Source: Roseivivax sp. THAF197b (GTDB lineage: Bacteria; Pseudomonadota; Alphaproteobacteria; Rhodobacterales; Rhodobacteraceae). Taken from it: DNA of 64,000 bases. The DNA is taken from assembly GCF_009363255.1 (NCBI RefSeq), contig NZ_CP045318.1:1092001-1156000 (forward strand), written 5' to 3'. The notes beneath the pieces are model-generated. The model did not search any database, was not told where the DNA came from, and saw only the letters and a program-made list of their open reading frames with translations. This document shows positions 7,576 to 15,206 of the stretch, piece after piece. Each line of letters starts with the position of its first letter. Position 1 is the first letter of the stretch. Position numbers and translations under genes: made by a program.

Positions 7576-7624
7576 ACAGCATGGTCTGGTCTCAGGTCAA
7601 AACCGGGGACACCCCCTCTATAGA
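7551..7624 (+). repeat. Pair of 26-base direct repeats ending in CTATAGA
   Basis: Copies at 7551-7576 and 7599-7624 differ at one base. Each reads AAAACCGGGGACACCCC and ends in TCTATAGA. The spacing is 48 bases. They lie between the zinc-ribbon gene and the HNH gene, overlapping the end of the former. The CTATAGA end resembles the core of T7/SP6-class promoters, so they may be a second promoter class or a protein-binding pair. Confidence 0.6.
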
Positions 7625-7777
7625 ACCGACAGACGAAACCTTGTCATCACCAAGGTGAAGACGAAGGTACAATCGTTGGCACCGCCGAGAAGACCGAGTG
7701 CCACAATAGGCCAGACCAAAGGCCCAACTCCTATCATCAATTTCTGATGACCATCCAACTACAACGAAAGCATTCAA

Positions 7778-8374
7778 ATGATGAATAAAACCGACCAACT
7801 ACTACGCCCAGAGAACCTAGATTTCCTCAGGGCTTGCTTCGATGCAACCAAGATCGACAAAGGCCTCCTCTACTGGAAAGAGCGCCCCCGTCACCACTTC
7901 AAATCGAAGCGTAATCAGACCAACTTCAACAACCAATACGCGGGAACTCTTGTCGGCAAGAATCCTTGTCTTAAAATGCCACATATTATCCTCGGGGTAA
8001 CTCATCCTGACTTAGGTCCGGTCCGAGTGATGCTTCATCGCCTTATCTGGCTTCTCAAATATGAAGAAGCCCCGCCCAAATTGATTGACCACATTAATCG
8101 TATCCCCTTCGATAATCGTCCCAGTAATCTCAAAGCGGCAACACCTCGGGAGAACATGGAAAACCGAATGTATAGCACGGGCTGCACCAGCTACGGCGAT
8201 ATTCAGAAAACGGAGGAAGGGAATTTCCGTGTCTCGTTCTTCTCGTCCAAGGGGGAGCCAGAGTTCAACCTAGAGTTCTCCAGTGAACTGTTAGCGACTA
8301 CGGCAATCAATTACCTCTCGTTCCTCTACGATAGGCGCTACGATGTAGCGGACGGGTCGGGCTGTGGTTCATAG
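7778..8374 (+). CDS. HNH homing-type endonuclease
   Basis: A 198-residue protein with the HNH_3-type nuclease core: MLHRLIWLLKY with His87, then LIDHINRIPFDNRPSNLKAAT containing Asp104-His105, Asn107 and the conserved Asn of PSNL, then NMENR. Proteins of this type are frequent in T7-like phages, where small HNH genes are scattered between structural genes. The start is ATG at 7778 (a second ATG follows at once). It overlaps the next gene by 11 bases, so the two are probably one operon. It may cut helper DNA or serve DNA processing. Confidence 0.8.
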   Translation: MMNKTDQLLRPENLDFLRACFDATKIDKGLLYWKERPRHHFKSKRNQTNFNNQYAGTLVGKNPCLKMPHIILGVTHPDLGPVRVMLHRLIWLLKYEEAPPKLIDHINRIPFDNRPSNLKAATPRENMENRMYSTGCTSYGDIQKTEEGNFRVSFFSSKGEPEFNLEFSSELLATTAINYLSFLYDRRYDVADGSGCGS

Positions 8375-9281
8375 GTCTCAGACTGGCCTTCCGAAATCCA
8401 AGCGCCAAGGGAAAGACTCAAGACAACGCGAGAAGCGTTCCATTGAAGTTCGGCAAGCCAAGAGAGCAAACAAAGCGGAGGTCTGTGCGGTCTCGGGATG
8501 CGCTATTCATCGACATGATTTGTACCCCTACTGCTACAGCCATGCTCAGCGATATCGGCGCTTCGGTCACCCCACCAATGAAATACCAAAACTGGCGGAC
8601 CTGAGGGCACTAGAGGAAGCCCTAAAGCAGTGGCTGGATACCGACCTCCTGACCAATGACCACCAGCGACAAGCCTTCAAGGCCGCTTGGGGTTCAGGGC
8701 AAAGGAAGATACGACACCATGCCTCCTACGCTCTCCCGTTCTATCGCCTCGAAGGCGTCTCAGGGTACACCCAGAAGGCCAAAGGCTGGATTATCCTGTC
8801 ACATTACTTCCACCGCCAAGGGCACTCTCTGTCCGACGCTATGTTGCGCTACATGGCCATCAGACTGTGGGCAGAGTTCAAATGGAAGATGCCCGAGGGA
8901 AGCCGCAAAGGCTTCACCAAGGAACGGGATCAATTCGTAAATACCTTGGCAGGGCGTTTCGTTCTGGCGAACTCGGGGTTCACCAAGACCACCACCGAGG
9001 AAAAGGTGATCGCTTGGGAGCGCCCTTGGTACATCTCGGAGAACCCGAGGGACAATCTCTCTCAACCCATTACCGAGACAATCACGAAGACCAAACAGCT
9101 AGACCTCTGGCGGTCTGCCACTCTTGTACGCGCAATCGGAGACGAACTCCGCTTGGCAGTAAAACACGCAATGGGGAGCGATTGGCTCTCCGACTATCGC
9201 CTTCTCGTAAAGGCCACCGAGGCCCTCGGTCTCCCGCTAGGCGGAGACAGCCTCACCAAACATTTTCAGAAAGAACATTAA
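8364..9281 (+). CDS. Zinc-knuckle protein of the element
   Basis: A 305-residue protein starting with GTG at 8364 inside the end of the HNH gene. A very basic N-terminus (SKRQGKDSRQREKR) leads into a zinc knuckle, Cys41-X4-Cys46-X10-Cys57-X2-His60, continuing RYRRFGHP. This form occurs in phage HNH-associated and DNA-binding proteins. The remainder is helical and rich in aromatics (KGWIILSHYFHRQG). No nuclease or helicase motif is visible. It is probably a nucleic-acid-binding replication or packaging factor of the element; that is inference from the motif only. Confidence 0.65.
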   Translation: MVHRSQTGLPKSKRQGKDSRQREKRSIEVRQAKRANKAEVCAVSGCAIHRHDLYPYCYSHAQRYRRFGHPTNEIPKLADLRALEEALKQWLDTDLLTNDHQRQAFKAAWGSGQRKIRHHASYALPFYRLEGVSGYTQKAKGWIILSHYFHRQGHSLSDAMLRYMAIRLWAEFKWKMPEGSRKGFTKERDQFVNTLAGRFVLANSGFTKTTTEEKVIAWERPWYISENPRDNLSQPITETITKTKQLDLWRSATLVRAIGDELRLAVKHAMGSDWLSDYRLLVKATEALGLPLGGDSLTKHFQKEH

Positions 9282-9284
9282 TCA

Positions 9285-10082
9285 ATGACCAACGCAATCG
9301 ACGCCAACGGCAACGCCGTTCCTACCTACTCCGACGATCTCACCGAAGGTAATGATCTCGGGTTCACCGCGCGGGACTACTCGGCAGAGAAGGTCGCCAA
9401 GGGACACTACTCCGTTGCGAATACGTATCTCTCGGATGAGGAAACCAACAACAATCCTGAGGTTGTCATTCGAGACGGTTCACGCCAGCACTCTAACGGC
9501 GAATACCTTCCGGGCGATCTCGTAGTGATTGAAGGCATGGAGGTCGCATACGATCAGGCTGTGTCCCTCGGGTTAATCAAGGGACAGACCCTGAGCAATC
9601 CCTCGGACGACTTCCTGTCTGACGCCGAGAATGCCCGAGCCGAACTTCAAGAGGCCCAGCAGGACAACCGCCATGAAGCCGCTCAGTTACTCGAAGCGCA
9701 ACTTGAGGTCGCAGTAGGCGAGGGCAATGCTGATGCCGCCTTGTCGGCCTTCCAGAATGATATCGTGTACAACGGTGAACTTGGGGCAGAGACATTTGCG
9801 TTCGCCCAGGACAAGCTGGGTATGTCGGAAGCTTCGGTTCGCCAGAGGTACGCTGACATGGAAGAGGCAGGGTCCCAAGTCCTGTCCGATTTTATGGCGG
9901 TAGGCGACGAATACGGTGAAGCGCGTATGGACTTCCTCGCAGACAAGGCTTGGAACGGGACTCAGCAAGAGCAAGCGATTGTTCGCAACCTCTGGTTCAT
10001 GGCCGCGACGGGGAAGCTGACCCAGAAAGACGCTGCTGAGGCTTACAGCTACCTCTACTCGCCCTACGGTCAGAAGGCGTAA
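9285..10082 (+). CDS. Acidic helical protein, weakly like a T7-type scaffold
   Basis: A 265-residue, strongly acidic protein without Cys-rich or membrane segments. The N-terminal 90 residues are Asp/Asn-rich (TYSDDLTEGNDLGFTA). A helical middle (ARAELQEAQQDNRHEAAQLL) leads to ELGAETFAFAQDKLGMSEAS, which lines up loosely with ELSAESYAKLAEIGYTKAF of the T7 gp9 scaffold as I remember it. Acidity, helicity and position just before a small-terminase-like gene support a capsid-assembly role. The resemblance is faint and needs a profile search. Confidence 0.5.
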   Translation: MTNAIDANGNAVPTYSDDLTEGNDLGFTARDYSAEKVAKGHYSVANTYLSDEETNNNPEVVIRDGSRQHSNGEYLPGDLVVIEGMEVAYDQAVSLGLIKGQTLSNPSDDFLSDAENARAELQEAQQDNRHEAAQLLEAQLEVAVGEGNADAALSAFQNDIVYNGELGAETFAFAQDKLGMSEASVRQRYADMEEAGSQVLSDFMAVGDEYGEARMDFLADKAWNGTQQEQAIVRNLWFMAATGKLTQKDAAEAYSYLYSPYGQKA

Positions 10083-10087
10083 CCCGC

Positions 10088-10348
10088 ATGGCTCAACGCA
10101 AGACCACGAAGATCGAAGCGCCCAGAGACCTCAATGCTACCCGAGAGGACCTAGAGAAACTCAATGGCCTTCTCATCCGCGCTTTGATCGCAAAGCTTGA
10201 GAACAACGAAGCTTCGGCAACTGACATTGGCAATGCTGTCAAAGTCGTCACGGCGAACCGAGTACAACCTGTTGAACCCGAGGGACCCCATGCGTTCGCC
10301 GGAGTAATCCCGGCTGACCAACTGGACTTCCCGGTAGACGTAGGCTGA
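10088..10348 (+). CDS. Small protein, possible T7 gp18-like small terminase
   Basis: 86 residues, close to the 89 of T7 gp18. The core LNGLLIRALIAKLENNEASATD followed by NAVKVVTANRVQP has the pattern of small packaging subunits of T7-type phages: two short helices with a Leu/Ala face, then a basic NRV-type turn. It starts 5 bases after the preceding stop, so the two are co-translated. A satellite-coded small terminase could redirect the helper's large terminase. The assignment is tentative. Confidence 0.45.
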   Translation: MAQRKTTKIEAPRDLNATREDLEKLNGLLIRALIAKLENNEASATDIGNAVKVVTANRVQPVEPEGPHAFAGVIPADQLDFPVDVG

Positions 10349-10422
10349 CCCGCAACGCCTTCGGAGGGGAGGGGGACAAACGCTCTCCTTCCTCGACCAT
10401 CATCATTTTTTAAGGATCATAT

Positions 10423-10911
10423 ATGAGCGAATTTCTTATGGACCCTGAGGGCCACGGAGAGGACTCCTCAGAGCCTCTTGAGGTTACGGAGGTGCCGACA
10501 CGAAAGAAAGCCCAGCCTGCACTCAGTGACTCTCTCCGGGCCGCTGTGAGCCAGCCCAGCCCGATCATTCTTGGATCAGCTTTATTTGACGAAGCGGCCA
10601 AGGCTTACCTGAGACGCCACGAGAGCAGGAATGAGGCAGACCGGATGGGCCATTTGTTTGTAGAGGTCGATGGCAGAATGCGCTTCCTCTATCGTGATCG
10701 CGAGGCCCGTGCTTGGCATCTCTTCCAAGACCTGAACGGCCTGTGCTTCCCCTGCGTCAAAACTGATGCCGAAAAGCGTTCTCTAAAAGACGGCTTCCGG
10801 CGTGGATGGGAGAGCGGAGAACTGGCTTTCCTTGCTTCGGTCAAGTCCGAGGAACTCGAAGACTACCGACAACGCTTGGCAGGGGGCTCGGAGGCTCACC
10901 CTGACATGTAA
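10423..10911 (+). CDS. Unknown protein at the right end of the element
   Basis: A 162-residue protein beginning MSEFLMDPEGHGEDSSEP, with an acidic first 25 residues and a compact remainder containing FDEAAKAYLRRHESRNEADR and FLYRDREARAWHLFQDLNG. I do not recognise a family; it has no membrane or signal segments. It is the last gene before the right repeat and is separated from the previous one by a 74-base spacer with AAGGA before the ATG. It could equally be cargo. Confidence 0.6.
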   Translation: MSEFLMDPEGHGEDSSEPLEVTEVPTRKKAQPALSDSLRAAVSQPSPIILGSALFDEAAKAYLRRHESRNEADRMGHLFVEVDGRMRFLYRDREARAWHLFQDLNGLCFPCVKTDAEKRSLKDGFRRGWESGELAFLASVKSEELEDYRQRLAGGSEAHPDM

Positions 10912-11020
10912 GGGTTGACAGGTGATTCACCCTTACACTACCGATGCTACTCGAACCACCACCGAGGGTAAGTCTAAGGTTGGTTAGGTGAAATGGTCGG
11001 CTCTACGTAAGGCGTTGAAA

Positions 11021-11129
11021 ACCAAGCCTCAGACAGTGCGGTCGTGGCGGAATTGGTAGACGCGCAGCGTTGAGGTCGCTGTGGGGTAACTCCCGTGGAA
11101 GTTCGAGTCTTCTCGACCGCACCATTCAC
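11021..11129 (+). repeat. Right direct repeat (attR) with complete tRNA-Leu
   Basis: Exact 109-base copy of 3290-3398. The sequence to its left is element DNA and the sequence to its right is chromosomal. Unlike most tRNA-targeted elements, which restore only the 3' end, the whole tRNA and its leader are present on both sides. Confidence 0.9.
11038..11124 (+). tRNA. tRNA-Leu(GAG), right copy
   Basis: Base-for-base identical to the tRNA at 3307-3393, including the CCA end and the GAG anticodon. The native promoter at 3255-3283 is not duplicated, so transcription would need element-derived signals; TTGACA at about 10915 is too far upstream to be a confident promoter. It is intact in sequence, and expression is uncertain. 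Confidence 0.9.
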
Positions 11130-11242
11130 TCCCAAAAGAGACGACGCGGCCCGTGCGGCCGTTCACCTAGACGCCCGGCAAATTGATGCCATGCGTGTCG
11201 TGGATGCTGCAGACGTCGCGCGCAAATCGCTGAAGCCGCATG

Positions 11243-11271
11243 AAAAAACCGCCGAAGCTGGGCTCCGGCGG
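11243..11271 (-). terminator. Terminator of the BI-1 family gene
   Basis: On the minus strand CCGCCG and CGGCGG form a stem around an 11-base loop, followed by TTTTTT (the A-run at 11243-11248). It lies 28 bases after the stop of the gene at 11299. Confidence 0.8.
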
Positions 11272-11298
11272 CCTTGGATACGTGCCTGCTCTACGCGC

Positions 11299-12042
11299 TT
11301 ATTCGCGATTGCCGAACAGCTGCAGCAGGAACATGAACATGTTGATGAAGTCGAGATACAGGCGGAGCGCGCCCATGATCGCCGACTTGCCAAGCCATTC
11401 CTGATCGGCGTGGCGGGCATGCTCGATATACTCGTTCTTGATCGACTGCGTATCATACGCGGTCAGACCCGCGAAGATCAGCACGCCGAGGATCGAGATC
11501 GCGAACATGATCGCCGGGCTCTGCAGGAAGATGTTGACGATCGACGCCACAACAAGGCCGATCACACCCATCATCAGGAAGGTGCCCCAGCCGGACAGAT
11601 CCTTCTTCGTGGTGTAGCCGAAGAGCGACAGGCCCGCGAAGGAGATCGAGGTCACGAGGAAGACCTGCGCGATCGAAATGCCGGTGAAGGCGACGAAGAT
11701 CCAGGACAGCGACAGACCCATCACGGCGGCGAAGACGTAGAAGAATGTCTGCGCGCCAGCCGCGGACAGCCGGTTGATCGCGGCGCCGAAGGCGAACACC
11801 ATGATGAGGGGCGCGAACATGACGATCCAGCCCAGGATATTGGGTTGGAGCGTGGCAGGGTCGCGGAAGATACCCAGCAATTGCGGGCTGGAGCCAACGG
11901 CCCAGGCCACAAGGAAGGTCAGGAACATGCCCACGGACATCGTGCCGTAGACCTTGTTCATATGGGCGCGCAGGCCCTCATCGATCTGAGCCGAACGCGC
12001 GCCGGCGGCGGCGCCGGTTCGAACGGTTCTGTATTCAGCCAT
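11299..12042 (-). CDS. Bax inhibitor-1 / YccA family inner-membrane protein
   Basis: A 247-residue polytopic membrane protein of the BI-1 (TMBIM) family. About seven hydrophobic helices follow a short N-terminal cytoplasmic segment. Family motifs include AAGAQTFFYVFAAVMGLSLS and near the C-terminus GLTAYDTQSIKNEY, whose Asp belongs to the conserved pH-sensing pair. The ATG at 12042 (MAEYRTV) has GGAGG five bases upstream, which favours it over the in-frame ATG at 12060. Homologues such as E. coli YccA modulate FtsH or ion leak; the exact role here is unknown. Confidence 0.92.
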   Translation of the reverse strand: MAEYRTVRTGAAAGARSAQIDEGLRAHMNKVYGTMSVGMFLTFLVAWAVGSSPQLLGIFRDPATLQPNILGWIVMFAPLIMVFAFGAAINRLSAAGAQTFFYVFAAVMGLSLSWIFVAFTGISIAQVFLVTSISFAGLSLFGYTTKKDLSGWGTFLMMGVIGLVVASIVNIFLQSPAIMFAISILGVLIFAGLTAYDTQSIKNEYIEHARHADQEWLGKSAIMGALRLYLDFINMFMFLLQLFGNRE

Positions 12043-12169
12043 TCTTTCCTCCGAAATCAATCCACCCCGGCGACCTGCCGGAAACTGTGAGAAATATCGG
12101 CGCTCCTACCGAGCTTTTCAAGAATATCCGGCGCTTTTGACCGAAACATTCGGTCGCATGCCTGTCGGG

Positions 12170-12379
12170 TCAGCCCTGCCAGTGATCGGGGGCATCCCAG
12201 GCCGGGCGCGCGGCTTCGATCCGTGCGTCTTCGGCGCTAACGCCGATATCCTGCAGCAAATGTGCGTCGAGCGCGCCCAAGGCCCGACGCTGGCTGTGCA
12301 GCCGTACCATGCGGGCAAAGCGCGCTCGGAGCGATTGGCGATGGCGGGGCAGGGGAAATGCGAGATCCATGAGGGACAT
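12170..12379 (-). CDS. DUF1127 small basic protein
   Basis: A 69-residue protein with the DUF1127 (YjiS-like) core: RRALGALDAHLLQDIGVSAED followed by ARIEAARPAWDAPDHW. DUF1127 proteins are short, arginine-rich alphaproteobacterial proteins linked to RNA and nutrient-stress regulation in some species. It is transcribed away from the LysR regulator at 12514, with about 130 AT-rich bases between them that should contain both promoters, so control by that regulator is possible. Confidence 0.85.
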   Translation of the reverse strand: MSLMDLAFPLPRHRQSLRARFARMVRLHSQRRALGALDAHLLQDIGVSAEDARIEAARPAWDAPDHWQG

Positions 12380-12513
12380 GATGTGACCTTTCAGTATCTG
12401 TGATGCTTTGGCTGTCTGCCTTCTTGATGGGTGATAGATAGGCTACATATGAATATTTGAAAAATGAATGATTATAGGGTATCGCATCACAGGTTGTGAT
12501 GAATGGGGTCCGC

Positions 12514-13356
12514 ATGCGTAATCTCGATCTGACAACTCTGCGCTCGTTTGCAGCCGTCGCCGATAATGGCGGGGTGACGAGCGCGGCGCGCATGCTGAAT
12601 TTGACGCAGTCCGCCGTGTCCATGCAGATCAAGCGTCTTGAGGATCTTCTGGGCCTGACGCTTCTGGAACGCGCCGGTCGTGGAGTGGCCTTGACCGCCT
12701 CCGGGGAGCAGCTTCTCGGCTATGCTCGGCGGATGATCGCGCTCAATGACGAGGTCTACGCGCTTCTGACGCATGATGCTCTTGAGGGGGAGATCACGCT
12801 CGGTGTGCCCGAGGATATCCTCTACCCCGTCGTGCCGCGTGCCATGAAGGCGTTTGCCGCAAGTTTCCCGCGTATGCGCGTGCAATTGCTGACCTTTTCA
12901 ACTTTCAATCTGAAGGAGAAATATGCCGCTGGTGAGATCGACATCATCCTGACGACGGAAGAGGAGGCGCAGGGCGAGACGCTCAGCGAAGCCCCGCTGC
13001 GCTGGTATGGTGCGCCGGACGGGACTGCCTGGCGGCAAAGGCCGCTGCCATACGCGCAGGCACGGATCTGCGCCTTCCGGGCCGCTGTCATCCGGCATCT
13101 CGATGCCGAAAATATCCCGTGGTTTCAGGTCATTGATACCGATAGCGACCGCTCGATCGAGGCCACGGTATCGGCCGATCTCGGTGTCATGGCGCTCATT
13201 GAGGGGCATGCGCCGCCGCAGCTGGAAGAAATCGATACCGGCGGTGCGCTGCCCGATCTCGGTACGACGAAGATCAACCTCTATGCCGCGCGTTCGACCA
13301 CCGGACCAGCTGCAGCGCTCGTCGATCTGCTGCGTACAGGGTTTGCGGCGATCTAG
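12514..13356 (+). CDS. LysR-family transcriptional regulator
   Basis: About 280 residues. The N-terminal winged helix-turn-helix reads LTTLRSFAAVADNGGVTSAAR and LNLTQSAVSMQIKRLEDLLG, and the effector domain follows, with ITLGVPEDILYPVVPRAMKAF. The target genes are unknown; the divergent DUF1127 gene is the nearest candidate. I prefer the ATG at 12514 (MRNLDLTTLRSF) with GGGG upstream; in-frame GTG at 12496 and ATG at 12499 would add five or six residues. Its TAG stop shares a CTAG with the stop of the convergent gene. Confidence 0.92.
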   Translation: MRNLDLTTLRSFAAVADNGGVTSAARMLNLTQSAVSMQIKRLEDLLGLTLLERAGRGVALTASGEQLLGYARRMIALNDEVYALLTHDALEGEITLGVPEDILYPVVPRAMKAFAASFPRMRVQLLTFSTFNLKEKYAAGEIDIILTTEEEAQGETLSEAPLRWYGAPDGTAWRQRPLPYAQARICAFRAAVIRHLDAENIPWFQVIDTDSDRSIEATVSADLGVMALIEGHAPPQLEEIDTGGALPDLGTTKINLYAARSTTGPAAALVDLLRTGFAAI

Positions 13357-14090
13357 TCCGCCTTGCGCTTCGGGATGCGAAGGGCCCGCGCGCGCATACG
13401 CTCGTAATAGGGAAGTGCAGCCTCCGCGATCCGATCATAGGGGGCCTCCAGCTTCGGCAAGGGGCGTTCGGATCCATGGAACCCCGTCGAGGCGTGAACC
13501 GACGCATACCACACCGGTGCCCAGACCCCGTCGAACGGTTTCGGACCTGCGGGCCAAGAGGTCATGGAATTGCGGTATTCGATCCCGAGTGCTGCGCAAA
13601 GCGCGCGCAAAGCTGCTTCAGGATCGGCCAGTATGTCACTGGAATCGATGACAATCGGCGCGGTATCGCCAAGCTTGGCCGCATCTTGGTAAAGGCTTTC
13701 CTGTTGCACAAAACCGATATCGTCGAGGCCCGCCGCCTCATATTTCGCGGCGAAGCTCGCCAGCACGCGCGCCGGATGCCGGATCAGGAAAACATGCGTG
13801 GCCTTTTCCATCCAATCGCGGGGCATCTCCGCGATCATGTGCTGGCACATATGTTTTTGATAAAACAACGGCTTGTCGTTCGCCCCTGAAGCGCATCTGC
13901 GGGCCACATCTGCGGGATCGCGCAGGCCTGCATCCATGATCTCGGCCCGCATCGGATGGTCCAGACCGGTACGATCAAGATACGCCGCGTAGAAGGGCTC
14001 GTCCCAGACCGTACAATCCCCGCGCGCCGCAAACGCGTACATCAGCGCGGTCGAAAGGTTGCGCGGGCCGGACCACATCGCGAGGTTCAT
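13353..14090 (-). CDS. Sulfotransferase-like P-loop protein
   Basis: A 245-residue protein beginning MNLAMWSGPRNLSTALMYAF. WSGPRNLST is the phosphate-binding (PAPS 5'-PSB) loop of the sulfotransferase-like family. Further conserved segments are VWDEPFYAAYL, YQKHMCQHM and FLIRHPARVLASF, the last resembling the 3'-phosphate-binding motif. The acceptor substrate is unknown. The start overlaps the stop of the upstream aminotransferase gene (ATGA), so the pair is one translationally coupled unit. Such proteins are often labelled aminotransferase-like because of this linkage. Confidence 0.85.
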   Translation of the reverse strand: MNLAMWSGPRNLSTALMYAFAARGDCTVWDEPFYAAYLDRTGLDHPMRAEIMDAGLRDPADVARRCASGANDKPLFYQKHMCQHMIAEMPRDWMEKATHVFLIRHPARVLASFAAKYEAAGLDDIGFVQQESLYQDAAKLGDTAPIVIDSSDILADPEAALRALCAALGIEYRNSMTSWPAGPKPFDGVWAPVWYASVHASTGFHGSERPLPKLEAPYDRIAEAALPYYERMRARALRIPKRKAD

Positions 14091-14986
14091 GCGCTCACCC
14101 GCTGCATATAGGCGGCCCGAATGCGTTTGGTCAGCGGGCCAAGCTCGCCATCTCCGATGCGGCGTCCATCGATCTCGGAAACCGGTGTCTGCGCCCCGAA
14201 AGAGCCGGTCAGGAACGCCTCCTCCGCGCTGTAAGTCTCTGTCAGGGAGAAGTTTTTCTCGAAGACCGGGATGCCTTCCGTACGACAGATATCGATCACC
14301 TGGCCCCTTGTGATACCGTTCATGCAATAATCCCCGGTGGAGGTCCAAACCTCGCCCTTTCGCACGATGAAGAAGTTGCAGGCATTCGTCGTATTCACGA
14401 ACCCGTGCACGTCCAGCATCAAGGCTTCATCCGCCCCGGCCTTTTCGGCCGCGATGCAGGCGAGGATGCAGTTCAGCTTTGAATGGGAATTGAGCTTGGG
14501 ATCCTGGCTCATCGGCAGCCCCCTGATATGCGGCACGGTTGCCAGCCGGATCGGACGCGCGATTTGGGGCTTCGAATGCTCCATGATGATCGCGATGGTC
14601 GGGCCTGAGCGGGACAGGCCGGGGTGCTGGAACGGCCGGGTTTTGACCCCGCGCGTTACCATTAATCGTGCATGAGCATCGGTCTGCATCCCATTGGCTG
14701 TCCGGGTTTTTTCCAACGCATCCACGATGTCCTCCGCGCTCAGGCCGATGTCGAGATCGATCGCCTTGGCTGCCTCGAAGAGCCGCGCGATATGGGCGTC
14801 GAGAAACGCCCATTTCCCGTTATAGAGGCGCAGGCCCTCCCAGATGCCGTCCCCCAACATGAAGCCGGAATCATAGATCGAAACGGTCGCCTCCGCCCGC
14901 GGCACCAATTTCCCGTTGAGCCAGAGCTGAACCGTCTCGTTGCGCGCATCCTCTTCCGCGGCATGGGTAAAGGTTGCGTCGGTCAT
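14087..14986 (-). CDS. Class IV PLP-dependent aminotransferase
   Basis: A 299-residue fold-type IV aminotransferase of the BCAT/D-amino-acid transaminase group. Motifs are VSIYDSGFMLGDGIWEGLR (about residues 35-53), PLP-binding Lys170 in LNSHSKLN, and DEALMLD at 186-192. The segment GFVNTTNACNFFIV (195-208) aligns with the usual GyvtEgsgaNiF motif but has Thr199 where the PLP-contacting Glu is expected, so its substrate or even reaction may differ from IlvE. It is co-transcribed with the sulfotransferase-like gene. A branched-chain role should not be assumed. Confidence 0.85.
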   Translation of the reverse strand: MTDATFTHAAEEDARNETVQLWLNGKLVPRAEATVSIYDSGFMLGDGIWEGLRLYNGKWAFLDAHIARLFEAAKAIDLDIGLSAEDIVDALEKTRTANGMQTDAHARLMVTRGVKTRPFQHPGLSRSGPTIAIIMEHSKPQIARPIRLATVPHIRGLPMSQDPKLNSHSKLNCILACIAAEKAGADEALMLDVHGFVNTTNACNFFIVRKGEVWTSTGDYCMNGITRGQVIDICRTEGIPVFEKNFSLTETYSAEEAFLTGSFGAQTPVSEIDGRRIGDGELGPLTKRIRAAYMQRVSA

Positions 14987-15206
14987 GGCCGCTGTCTCCT
15001 TGCAATGATCATACGCGGGCGCGGATTGCCCGCATCTGACGCGCCTTTCCGGTCAGGCATTAGGAAAGACGCAACGTTTCGCCCTTACGACACGAAGTGG
15101 GCTCAAGGACAGGGAGGGCGCGACAATGTGGATATCTCTGCACGTCCTGTGCGTCCTGCGGATTGTCATCGGGTCGTTTCGGGCCTTGTGCCGTGATTGG
15201 AACCCG

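Larger units (their letters stand above)
3290..11129. mobile_element. Integrative element in tRNA-Leu(GAG), candidate phage satellite
   Basis: Identical 109-bp direct repeats at 3290-3398 and 11021-11129 bound the element; one repeat plus the interior equals 7731 bases. Inside are a tyrosine recombinase adjacent to the left tRNA, a candidate defence gene, a long regulatory block with phage-type promoter-like motifs, two zinc-binding proteins, an HNH nuclease and several small unknowns. Base composition is visibly more AT-rich than the flanking core genes. There are no capsid, portal, tail, replication or lysis genes, so autonomous phage growth is unlikely. The size, tRNA target and content fit a phage satellite (PICI/VEIME/tycheposon-like); this class assignment is inference. 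Confidence 0.8.

Noticed and set aside
7481..7747. 88-codon ORF after the zinc-ribbon gene
   Set aside because: Starts inside the zinc-ribbon gene and translates the 26-base repeats twice (NRGHP motifs are repeat-derived); no ribosome-binding site.
11038..11124. Right tRNA-Leu copy as a pseudogene
   Set aside because: It is identical over all 87 bases to the left copy, so structure is intact; only its promoter is in doubt.
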